Origin: Spirochaetaceae bacterium
Lineage (GTDB): Bacteria; Spirochaetota; Spirochaetia; DSM-27196; PWMO01
Direction of reading: 5' to 3'
Assembly (NCBI GenBank): GCA_007693325.1
Contig: REDW01000115.1
Span: forward strand, 1 to 61,056
Length of the DNA stretch: 61,056 bases
Shown here in pieces: positions 27,475 to 35,569 of the stretch. Below the pieces are notes generated by a model that was given only the letters and a program-made list of their open reading frames with translations, had not been told where the DNA came from and searched no databases. A program made the position numbers and the translations under genes. Numbering within the stretch: position 1 is the stretch's first letter; each line of letters starts with the position of its first letter.

Positions 27475-27510
27475 CATCAGGTCAGGTCAGATCGGGTGAC
27501 GTGCTGCAGT

Positions 27511-29175
27511 TCAGCCGCGCGGTAAGCGCAGACGCCCCTGGCTGTCCCAGGTGAAGCCGGCTTCTTCGAGAATCTCGCGTGCGCGCTCGGGGTCGTAGGT
27601 GTCGTAAATCGGCACGTCAGGGTTGTGCCAGAATTCATTGGCGGCGTTGATTACCAGCCCAGCGCCACCACGGCTGCCATAACCGTCCAGCAGAACGTCC
27701 AACGCGTAGTCGTAGTCAACCAGGTGCGCTATTGCAACGCGGAAGGCCTTGTTGTCAAACGGGGGGCGATTATTGTTCATGCCGATGTAGAAGAAGCCGA
27801 TATCCTGGGCCTCGGTCAGCTCGAGGTGGTCAAAGCGGCCGCCTTCGTTATCCTTGATCTGGTTGATGTGCGCCGGGATCAGATCGTAGGAAATCACGTC
27901 CACGTTTGCCAATTCGAGGTCGGTCAGCACACCTTCGGGCGAAGCGTAGATCTTGAAGATGTAGCCCTCGATCTTGGGTGGTTCAAAATAATCATCGAAG
28001 CGTTCGGTGACCAGTTCCTCGCCGGTGCGAAAACGCACAAACTGGAACGGGCCGCTGCCAATTGGGTTCTCGTTGGCGTACTGGGTGACATCTCCCACAT
28101 CCTCCCAGACGTGCATGGGCAGAATCGGGATCTGGGTCAGAGTGGTGGTGATGAACGGAGCGTAGGGCTCTTCGAGTACAAAGCGGATGGTATTGTCTCC
28201 CACAGCCTCTACCGAGGCAATCGGGTTGGTGAACGATGCAAAGTAGCTCTCCGGCAGATCCATCCAGGTCTGATAGCTCCATACTACGTCCTCGACCGTT
28301 ACCGGCCGGCCGTCGTGGAAGTTCATGCCCTCGCGCAGTTCTACGTCGATTGTGGTGTCGTCAACGATCTGCCATCCGGTTGCCGCCCAGGGGCGCGGTT
28401 CGACTTCGGGACTCAGGCGCACCAGTTTGTCGTAGATGAGACGCAGGTTGCGCCAGTCGTAAACGCTGCGCGCGGCAAACGGATTGAGGTTGGTGATGTT
28501 GACGTTGCTGGCAACAATCGGAACGGTGTAGTCATCCGAGATCGGCTCCATCACCATCGGGCTCCATTCGTTGAACAGGCCTTCACCCGACATGTTGACC
28601 ATGTTGCTGAAACGGGTACGGTCGTAGGTCTGGACGTTGGCGCGTGAATAGAGGGTGATGCGCGGGATGTCTTCGGCCAGGATGCGTTGCGCCTGCCATA
28701 CGATCTCGCGCCGCGCCTCGATGTCCATTTCGCGCCGCTGCGCATCGGCGAGTTCGTCGAACTCCGGGTTGACGTAGCGGCTGGTGTTGTTGGCACCGGG
28801 CACCGCGTTGGATGAATGGTTGATCGAATGGATGAACATGTCCGGATCGAGGCGCTCGACGCGGCCCGACCAGCCGATGGTATAGGCGTCGTAGTCCATG
28901 TCTTCACCGTAGATCACATCCAGCAGGACCGAAAAATCGGTCGGGCGCGCTTCCATGGTAACGCCGATCTGCGCCAGCTCGTCGGCCAGTTCCTGGGCCA
29001 TTTCGTAGTTGACCAGGTTGGCCTCGGGCAGAGAGCTCAAGATGACAAGGTTGGGCACCGGGTCACCCATCTCTTCGTCGGCCAGCTCTGCCGGTCCGCC
29101 ACACGCTGCCAGTAGCAACACAGCAGCCAGCACCGCGCTGATGGCCATCAGCCGTAGGGTGGTTTTCGCGTTCAT
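27511..29175 (-). CDS. Substrate-binding lipoprotein (OppA/DppA family 5), apparently circularly permuted
   Basis: This is the solute receptor of the importer, lipid-anchored outside the inner membrane. The ATG at 29175 follows AAAGGAG and gives a signal peptide with lipobox LAAC (Cys25). The order of the family segments is swapped. Residues about 41-215 match what is normally the C-terminal half: QELADELAQIGVTMEARP, YDAYTIGWSG, RYVNPEFDEL, then IVWQAQRILAEDIPRITLY. Residues about 216-554 match the normal N-terminal half: NLNPFAARSVYDW, LIYDKLVRL, WQIVDDTTIDVELREGM with NFHDGRPVTVEDVVWSY, and finally PERAREILEEAGFTWD followed by GRLRLPRG. The protein ends where the normal sequence would run into residue 41. 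The total of 554 residues is typical for one full binding protein, so nothing appears lost. The ligand is unknown. Confidence 0.9.
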   Translation of the reverse strand: MNAKTTLRLMAISAVLAAVLLLAACGGPAELADEEMGDPVPNLVILSSLPEANLVNYEMAQELADELAQIGVTMEARPTDFSVLLDVIYGEDMDYDAYTIGWSGRVERLDPDMFIHSINHSSNAVPGANNTSRYVNPEFDELADAQRREMDIEARREIVWQAQRILAEDIPRITLYSRANVQTYDRTRFSNMVNMSGEGLFNEWSPMVMEPISDDYTVPIVASNVNITNLNPFAARSVYDWRNLRLIYDKLVRLSPEVEPRPWAATGWQIVDDTTIDVELREGMNFHDGRPVTVEDVVWSYQTWMDLPESYFASFTNPIASVEAVGDNTIRFVLEEPYAPFITTTLTQIPILPMHVWEDVGDVTQYANENPIGSGPFQFVRFRTGEELVTERFDDYFEPPKIEGYIFKIYASPEGVLTDLELANVDVISYDLIPAHINQIKDNEGGRFDHLELTEAQDIGFFYIGMNNNRPPFDNKAFRVAIAHLVDYDYALDVLLDGYGSRGGAGLVINAANEFWHNPDVPIYDTYDPERAREILEEAGFTWDSQGRLRLPRG

Positions 29176-29212
29176 TGTGATTGACTCCTTTGGGATTGCT
29201 TTGTTGGCAGCT

Positions 29213-29241
29213 ATTATGGATCGATATCGATAATCCCGCAA
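29213..29241 (-). promoter_or_regulatory. Promoter of the ABC importer operon with palindromic spacer
   Basis: On the minus strand TTGCGG (complement of 29236-29241) and CATAAT (complement of 29213-29218) are 17 bases apart. The spacer contains a perfect 12-base palindrome, ATCGATATCGAT, at 29220-29231, well placed for a repressor operator. The predicted start near 29206 leaves about 30 bases of leader containing the AAAGGAG ribosome site. Confidence 0.5.
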
Positions 29242-29260
29242 GTGCAGCTGTTACCGCCGG

Positions 29261-30577
29261 CTAGCTGCGTTCATCGATCGGCACAAACGGGCGCGGCTTC
29301 TGGCCCACGTATATCTGGCGCGGCCGCACCAGCTTCTGCTCCGGATCGTTGTGCATCTCCAACCAGTGGGCAATCCAGCCCGGCAGCCGCCCGAGAGCAA
29401 ACATCACGGTAAACATATTGGTAGGGATTCCCATTGCCCGATAGGTTATTCCAGTGTAGAAGTCCACGTTGGGGTAGAGCTTCTTTTCGCGGAAGTAATC
29501 ATCGGCCAGGGCGGTTTCCTCGAGCTCCATCGCAATATCCAGCAGTGGATCGCTGCTAATTCCCAGGTGCGTCAGCAGATCACGGCACGTCTGCTTGGCG
29601 ATCCGCGCCCGCGGATCGTAAGTCTTGTATACCCGATGGCCAAATCCCATCAGTCGGAAGGGGTTGCTGCGGTCTTTGGCTTGCAGGACCACCTGCGCGA
29701 TGCTCTTGCCCGAATCACGGATATCCTCCAGCATACCGATGACCGCCTGGTTGGCGCCGCCGTGCAGGGGGCCCCAGAGCGACGATATTCCGGCCGCCAC
29801 CGATGCGTAGAGGTTGGTACCCGAGCTGCCGACGCCGCGTACTACGGTGGTTGAAGCGTTCTGCTCGTGATCGGCGTGCAGGATAAGAAACTTATTCAGG
29901 GTTGCCTCGACTACCGGATCGATCTGATAATCCGCCACCGGCGATGAGAACATCATGTTGAGGAAATTCTCGCAGTAATACAGCTTGTGACTGGGGTAGA
30001 CAAACGGCTCGCCGATAGATTTTTTGTAGCTGAATGCAGCAATAGTGCGCATTTTTGACAACAGATTGGTTACGGTTTCATCCAGCGGCAAGTCCCCGTT
30101 GAACCGCGCGATCTCCGGATAGAACGACGACAGCGAAACCACCATGGCCGATAATATCGCCATCGGGTGCGAGTTCTCAGGGTAGTTGTCGAAGAACTGA
30201 ATCATGCCTTCGTGCAGCATTGAGTTCTTGTTCATCAGCAGCGTGAATTGCTTGCGTTCTTCACGGTTGGGCAGCGTCCCGGTAATCAGCAGCAGCGCAA
30301 CTTCCAGAAAGACGCAGTTAGCAGCCAGATCTTCGATTGCGTAACCGCGGTGCATCAATACGCCGTTCTCACCATCGAGATAGGTGATTGCGCTGCGGCA
30401 GGACGCCGTATTTGCCAGGCCCGGATCGTAAGTCACCAAACCGGTTTCGCTGCGCAGCCGGCCAATGTTGATCCCGCGGTCGCCCGCTGTAGGCTCTTCC
30501 AGTACCAGCCGCATTGGTTTGCCGCCCACGTGCAGTTCGGCTGTTTCGGCTCCTGTGCGCTCTTGCTCGTTCTTCAA
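29261..30577 (-). CDS. gltA: Citrate synthase (type II-like)
   Basis: The enzyme condenses oxaloacetate with acetyl-CoA. Of the catalytic residues, the first His is in HADHEQNASTTVVRG, the second in GFGHRVYKTYDPRA, and the Asp in VDFYTGITYRAMGIP. I prefer a TTG start at 30577, which has GGAGG seven bases upstream and gives 438 residues, the usual length; an ATG at 30631 would sit upstream of the predicted transcription start. No other TCA-cycle gene is in the window, so the role may be mainly glutamate synthesis. Confidence 0.94.
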   Translation of the reverse strand: MKNEQERTGAETAELHVGGKPMRLVLEEPTAGDRGINIGRLRSETGLVTYDPGLANTASCRSAITYLDGENGVLMHRGYAIEDLAANCVFLEVALLLITGTLPNREERKQFTLLMNKNSMLHEGMIQFFDNYPENSHPMAILSAMVVSLSSFYPEIARFNGDLPLDETVTNLLSKMRTIAAFSYKKSIGEPFVYPSHKLYYCENFLNMMFSSPVADYQIDPVVEATLNKFLILHADHEQNASTTVVRGVGSSGTNLYASVAAGISSLWGPLHGGANQAVIGMLEDIRDSGKSIAQVVLQAKDRSNPFRLMGFGHRVYKTYDPRARIAKQTCRDLLTHLGISSDPLLDIAMELEETALADDYFREKKLYPNVDFYTGITYRAMGIPTNMFTVMFALGRLPGWIAHWLEMHNDPEQKLVRPRQIYVGQKPRPFVPIDERS

Positions 30578-30601
30578 CCTGATGCCTCCAGAGAGTACCA
30601 A

Positions 30602-30631
30602 AGTATATTGCCGGGTCGCGATTAAGGTCAA
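30602..30631 (-). promoter_or_regulatory. Sigma70-type promoter for citrate synthase
   Basis: On the minus strand TTGACC (complement of 30626-30631) lies 18 bases before TATACT (complement of 30602-30607). Both boxes are one or two bases from consensus. The start near 30595 gives a short leader that contains GGAGG before the TTG at 30577, which supports that start codon. Confidence 0.6.
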
Positions 30632-30687
30632 CGGCCCAATGCTGATGTGTCACCAGCCGCGCGCTTCTTCCGTTGCAGCGGTTTTTC

Positions 30688-30696
30688 TGCTATGAT
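30688..30696 (+). promoter_or_regulatory. Extended -10 promoter for the coiled-coil protein gene
   Basis: TGCTATGAT is an extended -10 element (TGn before TATGAT at 30691-30696); no good -35 is seen 17 bases upstream. Transcription would begin near 30703, leaving a short leader with GGAGG before the GTG at 30732. Confidence 0.45.
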
Positions 30697-30731
30697 GAAG
30701 TTAGTGGATTAACACACAGCTGGAGGAACCT

Positions 30732-31325
30732 GTGAGCCAGATAAAGAGTGCCCTGGAACTTGCATTGGAAAAAACCCAGGATGTGCAGAGTGACAAGAAG
30801 AGCCTCGAGGCCCACGAGATGAGGCAGCACGGCAAGCGCCTGGTCTCGCGCCTGAATGAGAATCCCGAATTGGACATCCGCACGGAGCTCAAGCAGTACG
30901 GCAGTGAGCAGCAGAAGTGGGTCAAAGAGGGTTTCTACCAGGTGATCATGGCCAACCTCTCGCTGCCCAACAGTGAAGCCGATCTCGCCAAGGTAGATAC
31001 ACTGGAGAGGGGGCTGGGTTTTGTTATCAAGGACAAGAGCTCGCTGAGCCATCTGTTTGAACAGACACGCCAGTTGTTGAAGCAGTACCTCGAGAACCGT
31101 CAGCATCTGATCGAACAGCTGCGTGCCAGTTTCTCAGACCGCCTGCGTCAGCGCGAAGAGGAGCTTGCGCGGCAGTTCGGGCATCGCGTCAAGGTCGATC
31201 CGTCGCAGGATCCGGAGTTTGCCTCAGCTCTGCAGCAGCACATGGGGCGGCTGCAGCAACAGTACGAGGAAGTTCTGCAGCAGCTCAGGACTGAACTGGA
31301 TCGGCTATTCTCCGAAAGCGTCTGA
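30732..31325 (+). CDS. Uncharacterised coiled-coil protein
   Basis: The 197-residue product starts at GTG with GGAGG six bases upstream. It has no signal peptide or membrane segment. Most of it is predicted helical and strongly charged; heptad-like stretches run through EQTRQLLKQYLENRQHL, FSDRLRQREEELARQF and MGRLQQQYEEVLQQLR. I recognise no catalytic motif. It is divergent from citrate synthase and 61 bases before purK, so it may be co-transcribed with the purine genes. The function is unknown; a cytoplasmic structural or scaffolding role is only a guess. Confidence 0.75.
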   Translation: MSQIKSALELALEKTQDVQSDKKSLEAHEMRQHGKRLVSRLNENPELDIRTELKQYGSEQQKWVKEGFYQVIMANLSLPNSEADLAKVDTLERGLGFVIKDKSSLSHLFEQTRQLLKQYLENRQHLIEQLRASFSDRLRQREEELARQFGHRVKVDPSQDPEFASALQQHMGRLQQQYEEVLQQLRTELDRLFSESV

Positions 31326-31386
31326 CGCGCAATGGTCCGGCCGCGGTGCTTGGACAGAGACTGTGATATCCCGGCCAGGTACTAGT

Positions 31387-32523
31387 ATGAAGCCGTATCA
31401 GCTCGGAGTGCTTGGTGGTGGCCAGCTCGGCAAGATGCTGATTGCCGAGGCGCGGCGTATGGACATTTCGGTTGCAGTCCTCGATCCAGCCGCTGACGCA
31501 CCGTGTGCACCGCTGGCTGATCGGTTCATCCGCGGCTCGTTTGACGATCCCGACGCAATTGCCGGTCTTGTAGCGTGCAGCGAGGTTAGCACCTACGAAA
31601 TCGAGCACATCGACACTGCTGTGCTACAGCGGCTGCAGCGCGCCGGCCATCGGCTGGTTCCGGATGCGCGAGTGTTGGCGCTGGTGCAGGACAAGCTGGC
31701 GCAGCGCCGGCTGTTTGAGGAGGCTGGGCTGCCGGGGCCGCGTTACCGCGAGTTCTCAGCGCACGATGAAGCTGAGCTGATCGGCTTCGGGCTGCCGGCC
31801 GTGCAGAAGGCACGCCGCGGCGGATACGACGGGCGGGGCGTTGCGGTACTGCGTAGCAGCACGGAACCGCGGATCGACCGGCCGTCGCTGCTGGAAGAGC
31901 TGGTCGAGATCGAGCGCGAGCTGGCGGTGCTGGTAGTCCGCAGCGCCGGCGGAGCGGTAGTATCGTATCAGCCGGTGGAGATGATATTCGACACGCGCTC
32001 CAACATCTGTACCCACGTAATTGCACCGGCGGAACTCGATCCGCATCTTGCCGCCGAGGCAGTCCGGATTGCCGAAACTGCCGTAGCGGCGCTCGGTGGG
32101 GTGGGAGTGCACGGTGTTGAGCTCTTCCTGGCGCGAGACGGTCGCATGCTGCTGAACGAGATTGCACCACGGCCGCACAACAGCGGCCACTACACTATAG
32201 AGGCGTGCGTCACCAGTCAGTTTGAGCAGCATTTGCGCGCTGTGCTCGGCTTTCCGCTCGGCAGCGCCGAGGCGTTGACGCCCGGTGTCATGGTGAACCT
32301 GTTGGGCAAACCGGGCTGCATCGGGGCTACGGTAGTAGAGGGAAGCGCCGAAGCGTTGGCGGTACCGGGGGTGTCGCTGCACCTTTACGGCAAGCGGCAG
32401 TGCATTGGCGGGCGCAAGATGGGACACATTACCGCGGTGGCGCGTGACGCCGTCAGCGCGATGCAACGCGCACAAACCGCTGCATCGCTGCTGACCATCC
32501 GAGGAGGCGAGTATGTCACATGA
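31387..32523 (+). CDS. purK: N5-carboxyaminoimidazole ribonucleotide synthase
   Basis: PurK uses ATP and bicarbonate to carboxylate aminoimidazole ribonucleotide in purine synthesis. The 378-residue ATP-grasp protein opens with [13 protein letters not shown], and has STYEIEHID, a [17 protein letters not shown]-binding loop, and [18 protein letters not shown] near the active site. I chose the ATG at 31387 since the preceding in-frame sequence is out of character for the family. It overlaps purE by 11 bases, consistent with the usual purK-purE pairing. Confidence 0.95.
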   Translation: MKPYQLGVLGGGQLGKMLIAEARRMDISVAVLDPAADAPCAPLADRFIRGSFDDPDAIAGLVACSEVSTYEIEHIDTAVLQRLQRAGHRLVPDARVLALVQDKLAQRRLFEEAGLPGPRYREFSAHDEAELIGFGLPAVQKARRGGYDGRGVAVLRSSTEPRIDRPSLLEELVEIERELAVLVVRSAGGAVVSYQPVEMIFDTRSNICTHVIAPAELDPHLAAEAVRIAETAVAALGGVGVHGVELFLARDGRMLLNEIAPRPHNSGHYTIEACVTSQFEQHLRAVLGFPLGSAEALTPGVMVNLLGKPGCIGATVVEGSAEALAVPGVSLHLYGKRQCIGGRKMGHITAVARDAVSAMQRAQTAASLLTIRGGEYVT

Positions 32524-33025
32524 CGGCGCGGCGGGACCGCGGGTTGGGGTCATCATGGGCAGCGATTCCGATCTTCCGGTGATGAAGCCGGCAATCGAAA
32601 TCCTGACAGAACTGGGTGTCAGTAGCGAAGTGACAATCGTCTCGGCGCATCGCACGCCGCAGCGGATGTTTGACTATGGCCAGCATGCCGCAGAGCGCGG
32701 GATCCGCGTGATTATCGCCGGAGCCGGTGGAGCAGCGCATCTGCCGGGAATGGTGGCTGCGCTGACCTGGCTTCCGGTCATCGGAGTCCCGGTGCGCGCT
32801 GCATCGCTTGACGGACTGGACTCATTGTTATCGATTGTGCAGATGCCGCGCGGCATCCCGGTTGCAACGGTGGCAATCAATAACGCACAGAATGCCGGTT
32901 TGCTCGCGGCACGGATTCTGGCTGTAGCTGATTCTGCGCTCCGCCGATCGTTGATCGATTACGCCGAGGCGCGCCGTATGGAGGTAGAAGCCAAAGCCGC
33001 CGCTCTGGAAAGCAAATCGATATGA
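32513..33025 (+). CDS. purE: N5-carboxyaminoimidazole ribonucleotide mutase (class I)
   Basis: PurE moves the carboxyl group from N5 to C4 of the ring, acting directly after PurK. The 170-residue product has the family motifs [24 protein letters not shown] and [15 protein letters not shown]. Presence of purK and the SAHRTP motif support class I, the N5-CAIR mutase, over the direct AIR carboxylase. It starts within purK and overlaps the next small gene by four bases. Confidence 0.95.
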   Translation: MSHDGAAGPRVGVIMGSDSDLPVMKPAIEILTELGVSSEVTIVSAHRTPQRMFDYGQHAAERGIRVIIAGAGGAAHLPGMVAALTWLPVIGVPVRAASLDGLDSLLSIVQMPRGIPVATVAINNAQNAGLLAARILAVADSALRRSLIDYAEARRMEVEAKAAALESKSI

Positions 33026-33240
33026 GCAGCTACGATTTCTACATGCTGCTGCGCAGCGTTGACGAACTGTTATCGCGGCTCATGCCGCTGTTGATCATTC
33101 TGACGGCGGGACTGGTTGGGCTGGTACTGCTGCGGGTTTGGATCAAGCGGCGGCCGGCAGAGCGCTTCGATAAGCAGATGCTGGATCTGCAGCGGCGTGT
33201 AGAACGGCTCGAGCAGCGCCTGCCGCCCGACTCGCGTTGA
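33022..33240 (+). CDS. Small membrane protein with C-terminal coiled coil
   Basis: The 72-residue product has one membrane helix ([18 protein letters not shown]) followed by basic residues (RVWIKRRP) that place the C-terminus inside, and a short coiled coil ([15 protein letters not shown]). I recognise no family. Its ATG overlaps the purE stop by four bases, so it is translated with the purine genes, although nothing in it suggests a purine role. Confidence 0.65.
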   Translation: MSSYDFYMLLRSVDELLSRLMPLLIILTAGLVGLVLLRVWIKRRPAERFDKQMLDLQRRVERLEQRLPPDSR

Positions 33241-33300
33241 ACCGCGCCGGGGGTGTGCGCCTGCGCTGAGTCTGCGTCCGCCGCCGACGAAAGCCGGAAT

Positions 33301-33328
33301 TTGCAAATTCGTCCGAATGACGTATATT
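33301..33328 (+). promoter_or_regulatory. Possible promoter for the PAS sensor-like gene
   Basis: TTGCAA (33301-33306) and TATATT (33323-33328) are 16 bases apart. The predicted start near 33335 falls on the GTG at 33336, so either the message is nearly leaderless or translation begins slightly later, for example at TTG 33342, which has GGAG five bases upstream. Confidence 0.4.
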
Positions 33329-33335
33329 TTATGGA

Positions 33336-34415
33336 GTGAAGTTGCCCATCCAGGTTGCACCCGCCTCTATCGACGGCGGGTGCAACCTACTCTATATCTA
33401 CAAGACCAAACACGAACGTCTGCTGAAGATTCTTTCCTTCCTGCTGCCCTCGGATTCCGATACCGATTGCCCGGTCATAGTTGCTGATGGAGGAATGGTA
33501 TCGCTGGTTGATTCTGTGCTGCACTACTCGGGCGGTCGGCAGTCGCGCACGCAACTGTATCCGGTAGTAGTTGAAGAACTGGCGATACCCGGCGAGATCC
33601 TGCGTGCCCAGCCGTTCGTTACCGCGGTAGAGCGCGAACTGGACAGTGCGCAGCAGCGCTGCGGTGTAGCGCCCGCCCGGCTTGTATTGGACATGCAGTT
33701 TATTGCAGCGCAGATTGGTTCTGCGGCCGATTTGACGCGGGTTGCCAGACAGCTGCGCCGCGTAAGTGCTTCACGCAACGTTTCCATCCTGACGCTCTTC
33801 TTTGCGGAGACGCTGCCCAAGTACGGTCTGCAACCGTTTCTGGACCAGTTCGATCGTGTGACACTGTGCGACACGCTGCAGCGATTTGTCTGTCGACACG
33901 ATTCAGACAGCTTCACCGCCTATCATGGGACTTTGCTGCAGCTGGCGCTCGGCCACGAAGCCGTGGTGCAACAGGTTCTGACCATAGACGCCGGCGAACC
34001 GCGAGGCTCGACTTTTATTCCCGAAACTGCAGTGCAGGGCTTGCCGCAGCTGAGTGACCTCATCGATGACGCACTGCTGTTGCTCGATCCAGACCTTCAA
34101 ATAGTTTTCTGCAGTCTAGTTGCCGCGCGCCTGCTCGGCGGGCGCCGTAGTGAACTGCTCGGCACCGCCCTTGACCGCCATCTGCGGAGCGCGGACGTTG
34201 AGAGCGTGCGCCGCCGCATACGCGGCCGCGCTGGATCCGCAGACAGTATCGAGAGCGCCCTGCGCGTTACGCTTCGATCCGGCCGGATATTTGATGCGGA
34301 GCTGCACGCCATTGAGCTTGCCGATATCTCGATTGCGCACGTTCTCCAGCTACGGCCGCCTGCCGGACCTTCCGCCGGGCACAGCAGGAGGCGCAATAAA
34401 TCGCGGCCGGCGTGA
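33336..34415 (+). CDS. Sensor-like protein: possible MEDS (DcmR-type) domain plus PAS domain
   Basis: The 359-residue protein has two parts. Residues 1 to about 230 (GCNLLYIYKTKHERLLKI..., then LVLDMQFIA, ILTLFFAETLPKYGLQPFL) resemble the MEDS sensory domain found in DcmR-like regulators, a tentative match. Residues about 235-340 form a PAS domain (LIDDALLLLDPDLQIVFCS, then LLGTALDRHL). No kinase, cyclase, HTH or phosphodiesterase output is present, so it must act through another protein. Its 3' end overlaps the convergent AI-2E permease gene by 66 bases. The start could be GTG 33336 or TTG 33342. Confidence 0.6.
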   Translation: MKLPIQVAPASIDGGCNLLYIYKTKHERLLKILSFLLPSDSDTDCPVIVADGGMVSLVDSVLHYSGGRQSRTQLYPVVVEELAIPGEILRAQPFVTAVERELDSAQQRCGVAPARLVLDMQFIAAQIGSAADLTRVARQLRRVSASRNVSILTLFFAETLPKYGLQPFLDQFDRVTLCDTLQRFVCRHDSDSFTAYHGTLLQLALGHEAVVQQVLTIDAGEPRGSTFIPETAVQGLPQLSDLIDDALLLLDPDLQIVFCSLVAARLLGGRRSELLGTALDRHLRSADVESVRRRIRGRAGSADSIESALRVTLRSGRIFDAELHAIELADISIAHVLQLRPPAGPSAGHSRRRNKSRPA

Positions 34416-35519
34416 CGATCGTTCCGCGTTGCGGTCTTTGCCGGCGTACTGGCTGTGGTAGAAGCGCGCAAACTGGCTCCATACGGCCGTGAACAGCGCT
34501 GCGATCAGCGGTCCGATCAGGAATCCTATCAGGCCCAGCCAGGCGATGCCGCCAATAGTTGACAGCAGCACCAGCGCCGGATGCATGCCGGTGCGGTCGC
34601 CGAGCAGTTTGGGACGGATGAGATTCTGGGTTAGCGCCGCTCCGGCGTAGCCCAGCAGCGTCAGCACCAGTCCAGCCACTACATTGCCCGACAGCATCAG
34701 CATGATTCCAGCCGGCGTCAGAATCAGGTTGGAGCCGATAAGCGGAACCATCGACAGAATCATGATCACAACACCCCACAACATCGGGGAGGGCAGTCCA
34801 AAGATCCAGAACAGAATTGCCCCATAGGCTCCTTCGATCATACCGATCAAGACGGTGCTGATCAGCGTAGCGGCGGTGGTGTGCAGCGTCTCGCTGGACA
34901 ATTGGTGCAGATAGCTGTCAGGCAGAGGGATGGCCGCATAAAGGCGCTGAACGATGCGTTCCCCGTCGAGCAGCAGGAAGAACATCAGGAACAGTATCAG
35001 CACGGAGTTGACCAGCGCCGCGGCGATGCTGACAAAAGAACGCCGTGACATCTCAACCACAAAACTGGAACTAAACTCAAAAACTCCGCGAAGAACCTCT
35101 CCCAGCTCGATTGTGGGTCCGTCTTCCAGTAGAGCCCCCACCAGCGGCAAACGCTGCAGCCAAAGGCGCACATCGATCTCGTCCAAACCATTGTTGATCG
35201 CAGGCCACATCTCCTGCAGCCTGGCGTAGCCTTCAACCGCTTCGTGGTAGATCAGCAGTCCGATCATGCTGAGCGGAATAGCCACCAGGAAGAAAGCTGC
35301 TACCACCGTGATAACGGCTGCGGGAACAGCACGGTTGTTCAATGCGGATCTCAGACGGACGTACGGTTTCCAGCAGATATTGGCAAAGACCACCGCCAGG
35401 AAGATATTTAACACAAACGGCGCCATCACGCGGTAGAACGCCCACGTAAAACCGATCAGGATCAGCAGGAAGGACAGCTCGACAACATGAACTCTCGGTT
35501 TCGCGATCACGAGGACCAT
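34350..35519 (-). CDS. AI-2E family transporter (PerM/YdiK-like permease)
   Basis: The 389-residue integral membrane protein has the AI-2E/PerM layout: two N-terminal helix pairs, a soluble stretch (ARLQEMWPAI...), a block of C-terminal helices with GIMEGAYGAILFWIFGLPSP-like elements, MVPLIGSNLILTPAG, and GPLIAALFTAVW. Family members export autoinducer 2 or act as Na+/H+ antiporters; which applies here is unknown. The ATG at 35519 is preferred over 35540. It is divergent from the alarmone synthetase gene across 50 bases. Confidence 0.88.
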   Translation of the reverse strand: MVLVIAKPRVHVVELSFLLILIGFTWAFYRVMAPFVLNIFLAVVFANICWKPYVRLRSALNNRAVPAAVITVVAAFFLVAIPLSMIGLLIYHEAVEGYARLQEMWPAINNGLDEIDVRLWLQRLPLVGALLEDGPTIELGEVLRGVFEFSSSFVVEMSRRSFVSIAAALVNSVLILFLMFFLLLDGERIVQRLYAAIPLPDSYLHQLSSETLHTTAATLISTVLIGMIEGAYGAILFWIFGLPSPMLWGVVIMILSMVPLIGSNLILTPAGIMLMLSGNVVAGLVLTLLGYAGAALTQNLIRPKLLGDRTGMHPALVLLSTIGGIAWLGLIGFLIGPLIAALFTAVWSQFARFYHSQYAGKDRNAERSSRRPRFIAPPAVPGGRSGRRP

Positions 35520-35569
35520 GATATAGTGAAAGCAGACCAAGAATCCACTACGGCGGGAGCATCAGTGTC

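Noticed and set aside
27511-29175. Explaining the binding protein as a frameshifted or truncated tandem pair
   Set aside because: A single uninterrupted frame of normal total length with a signal peptide and one stop contains each family segment once, so a permutation fits better than a broken pair.
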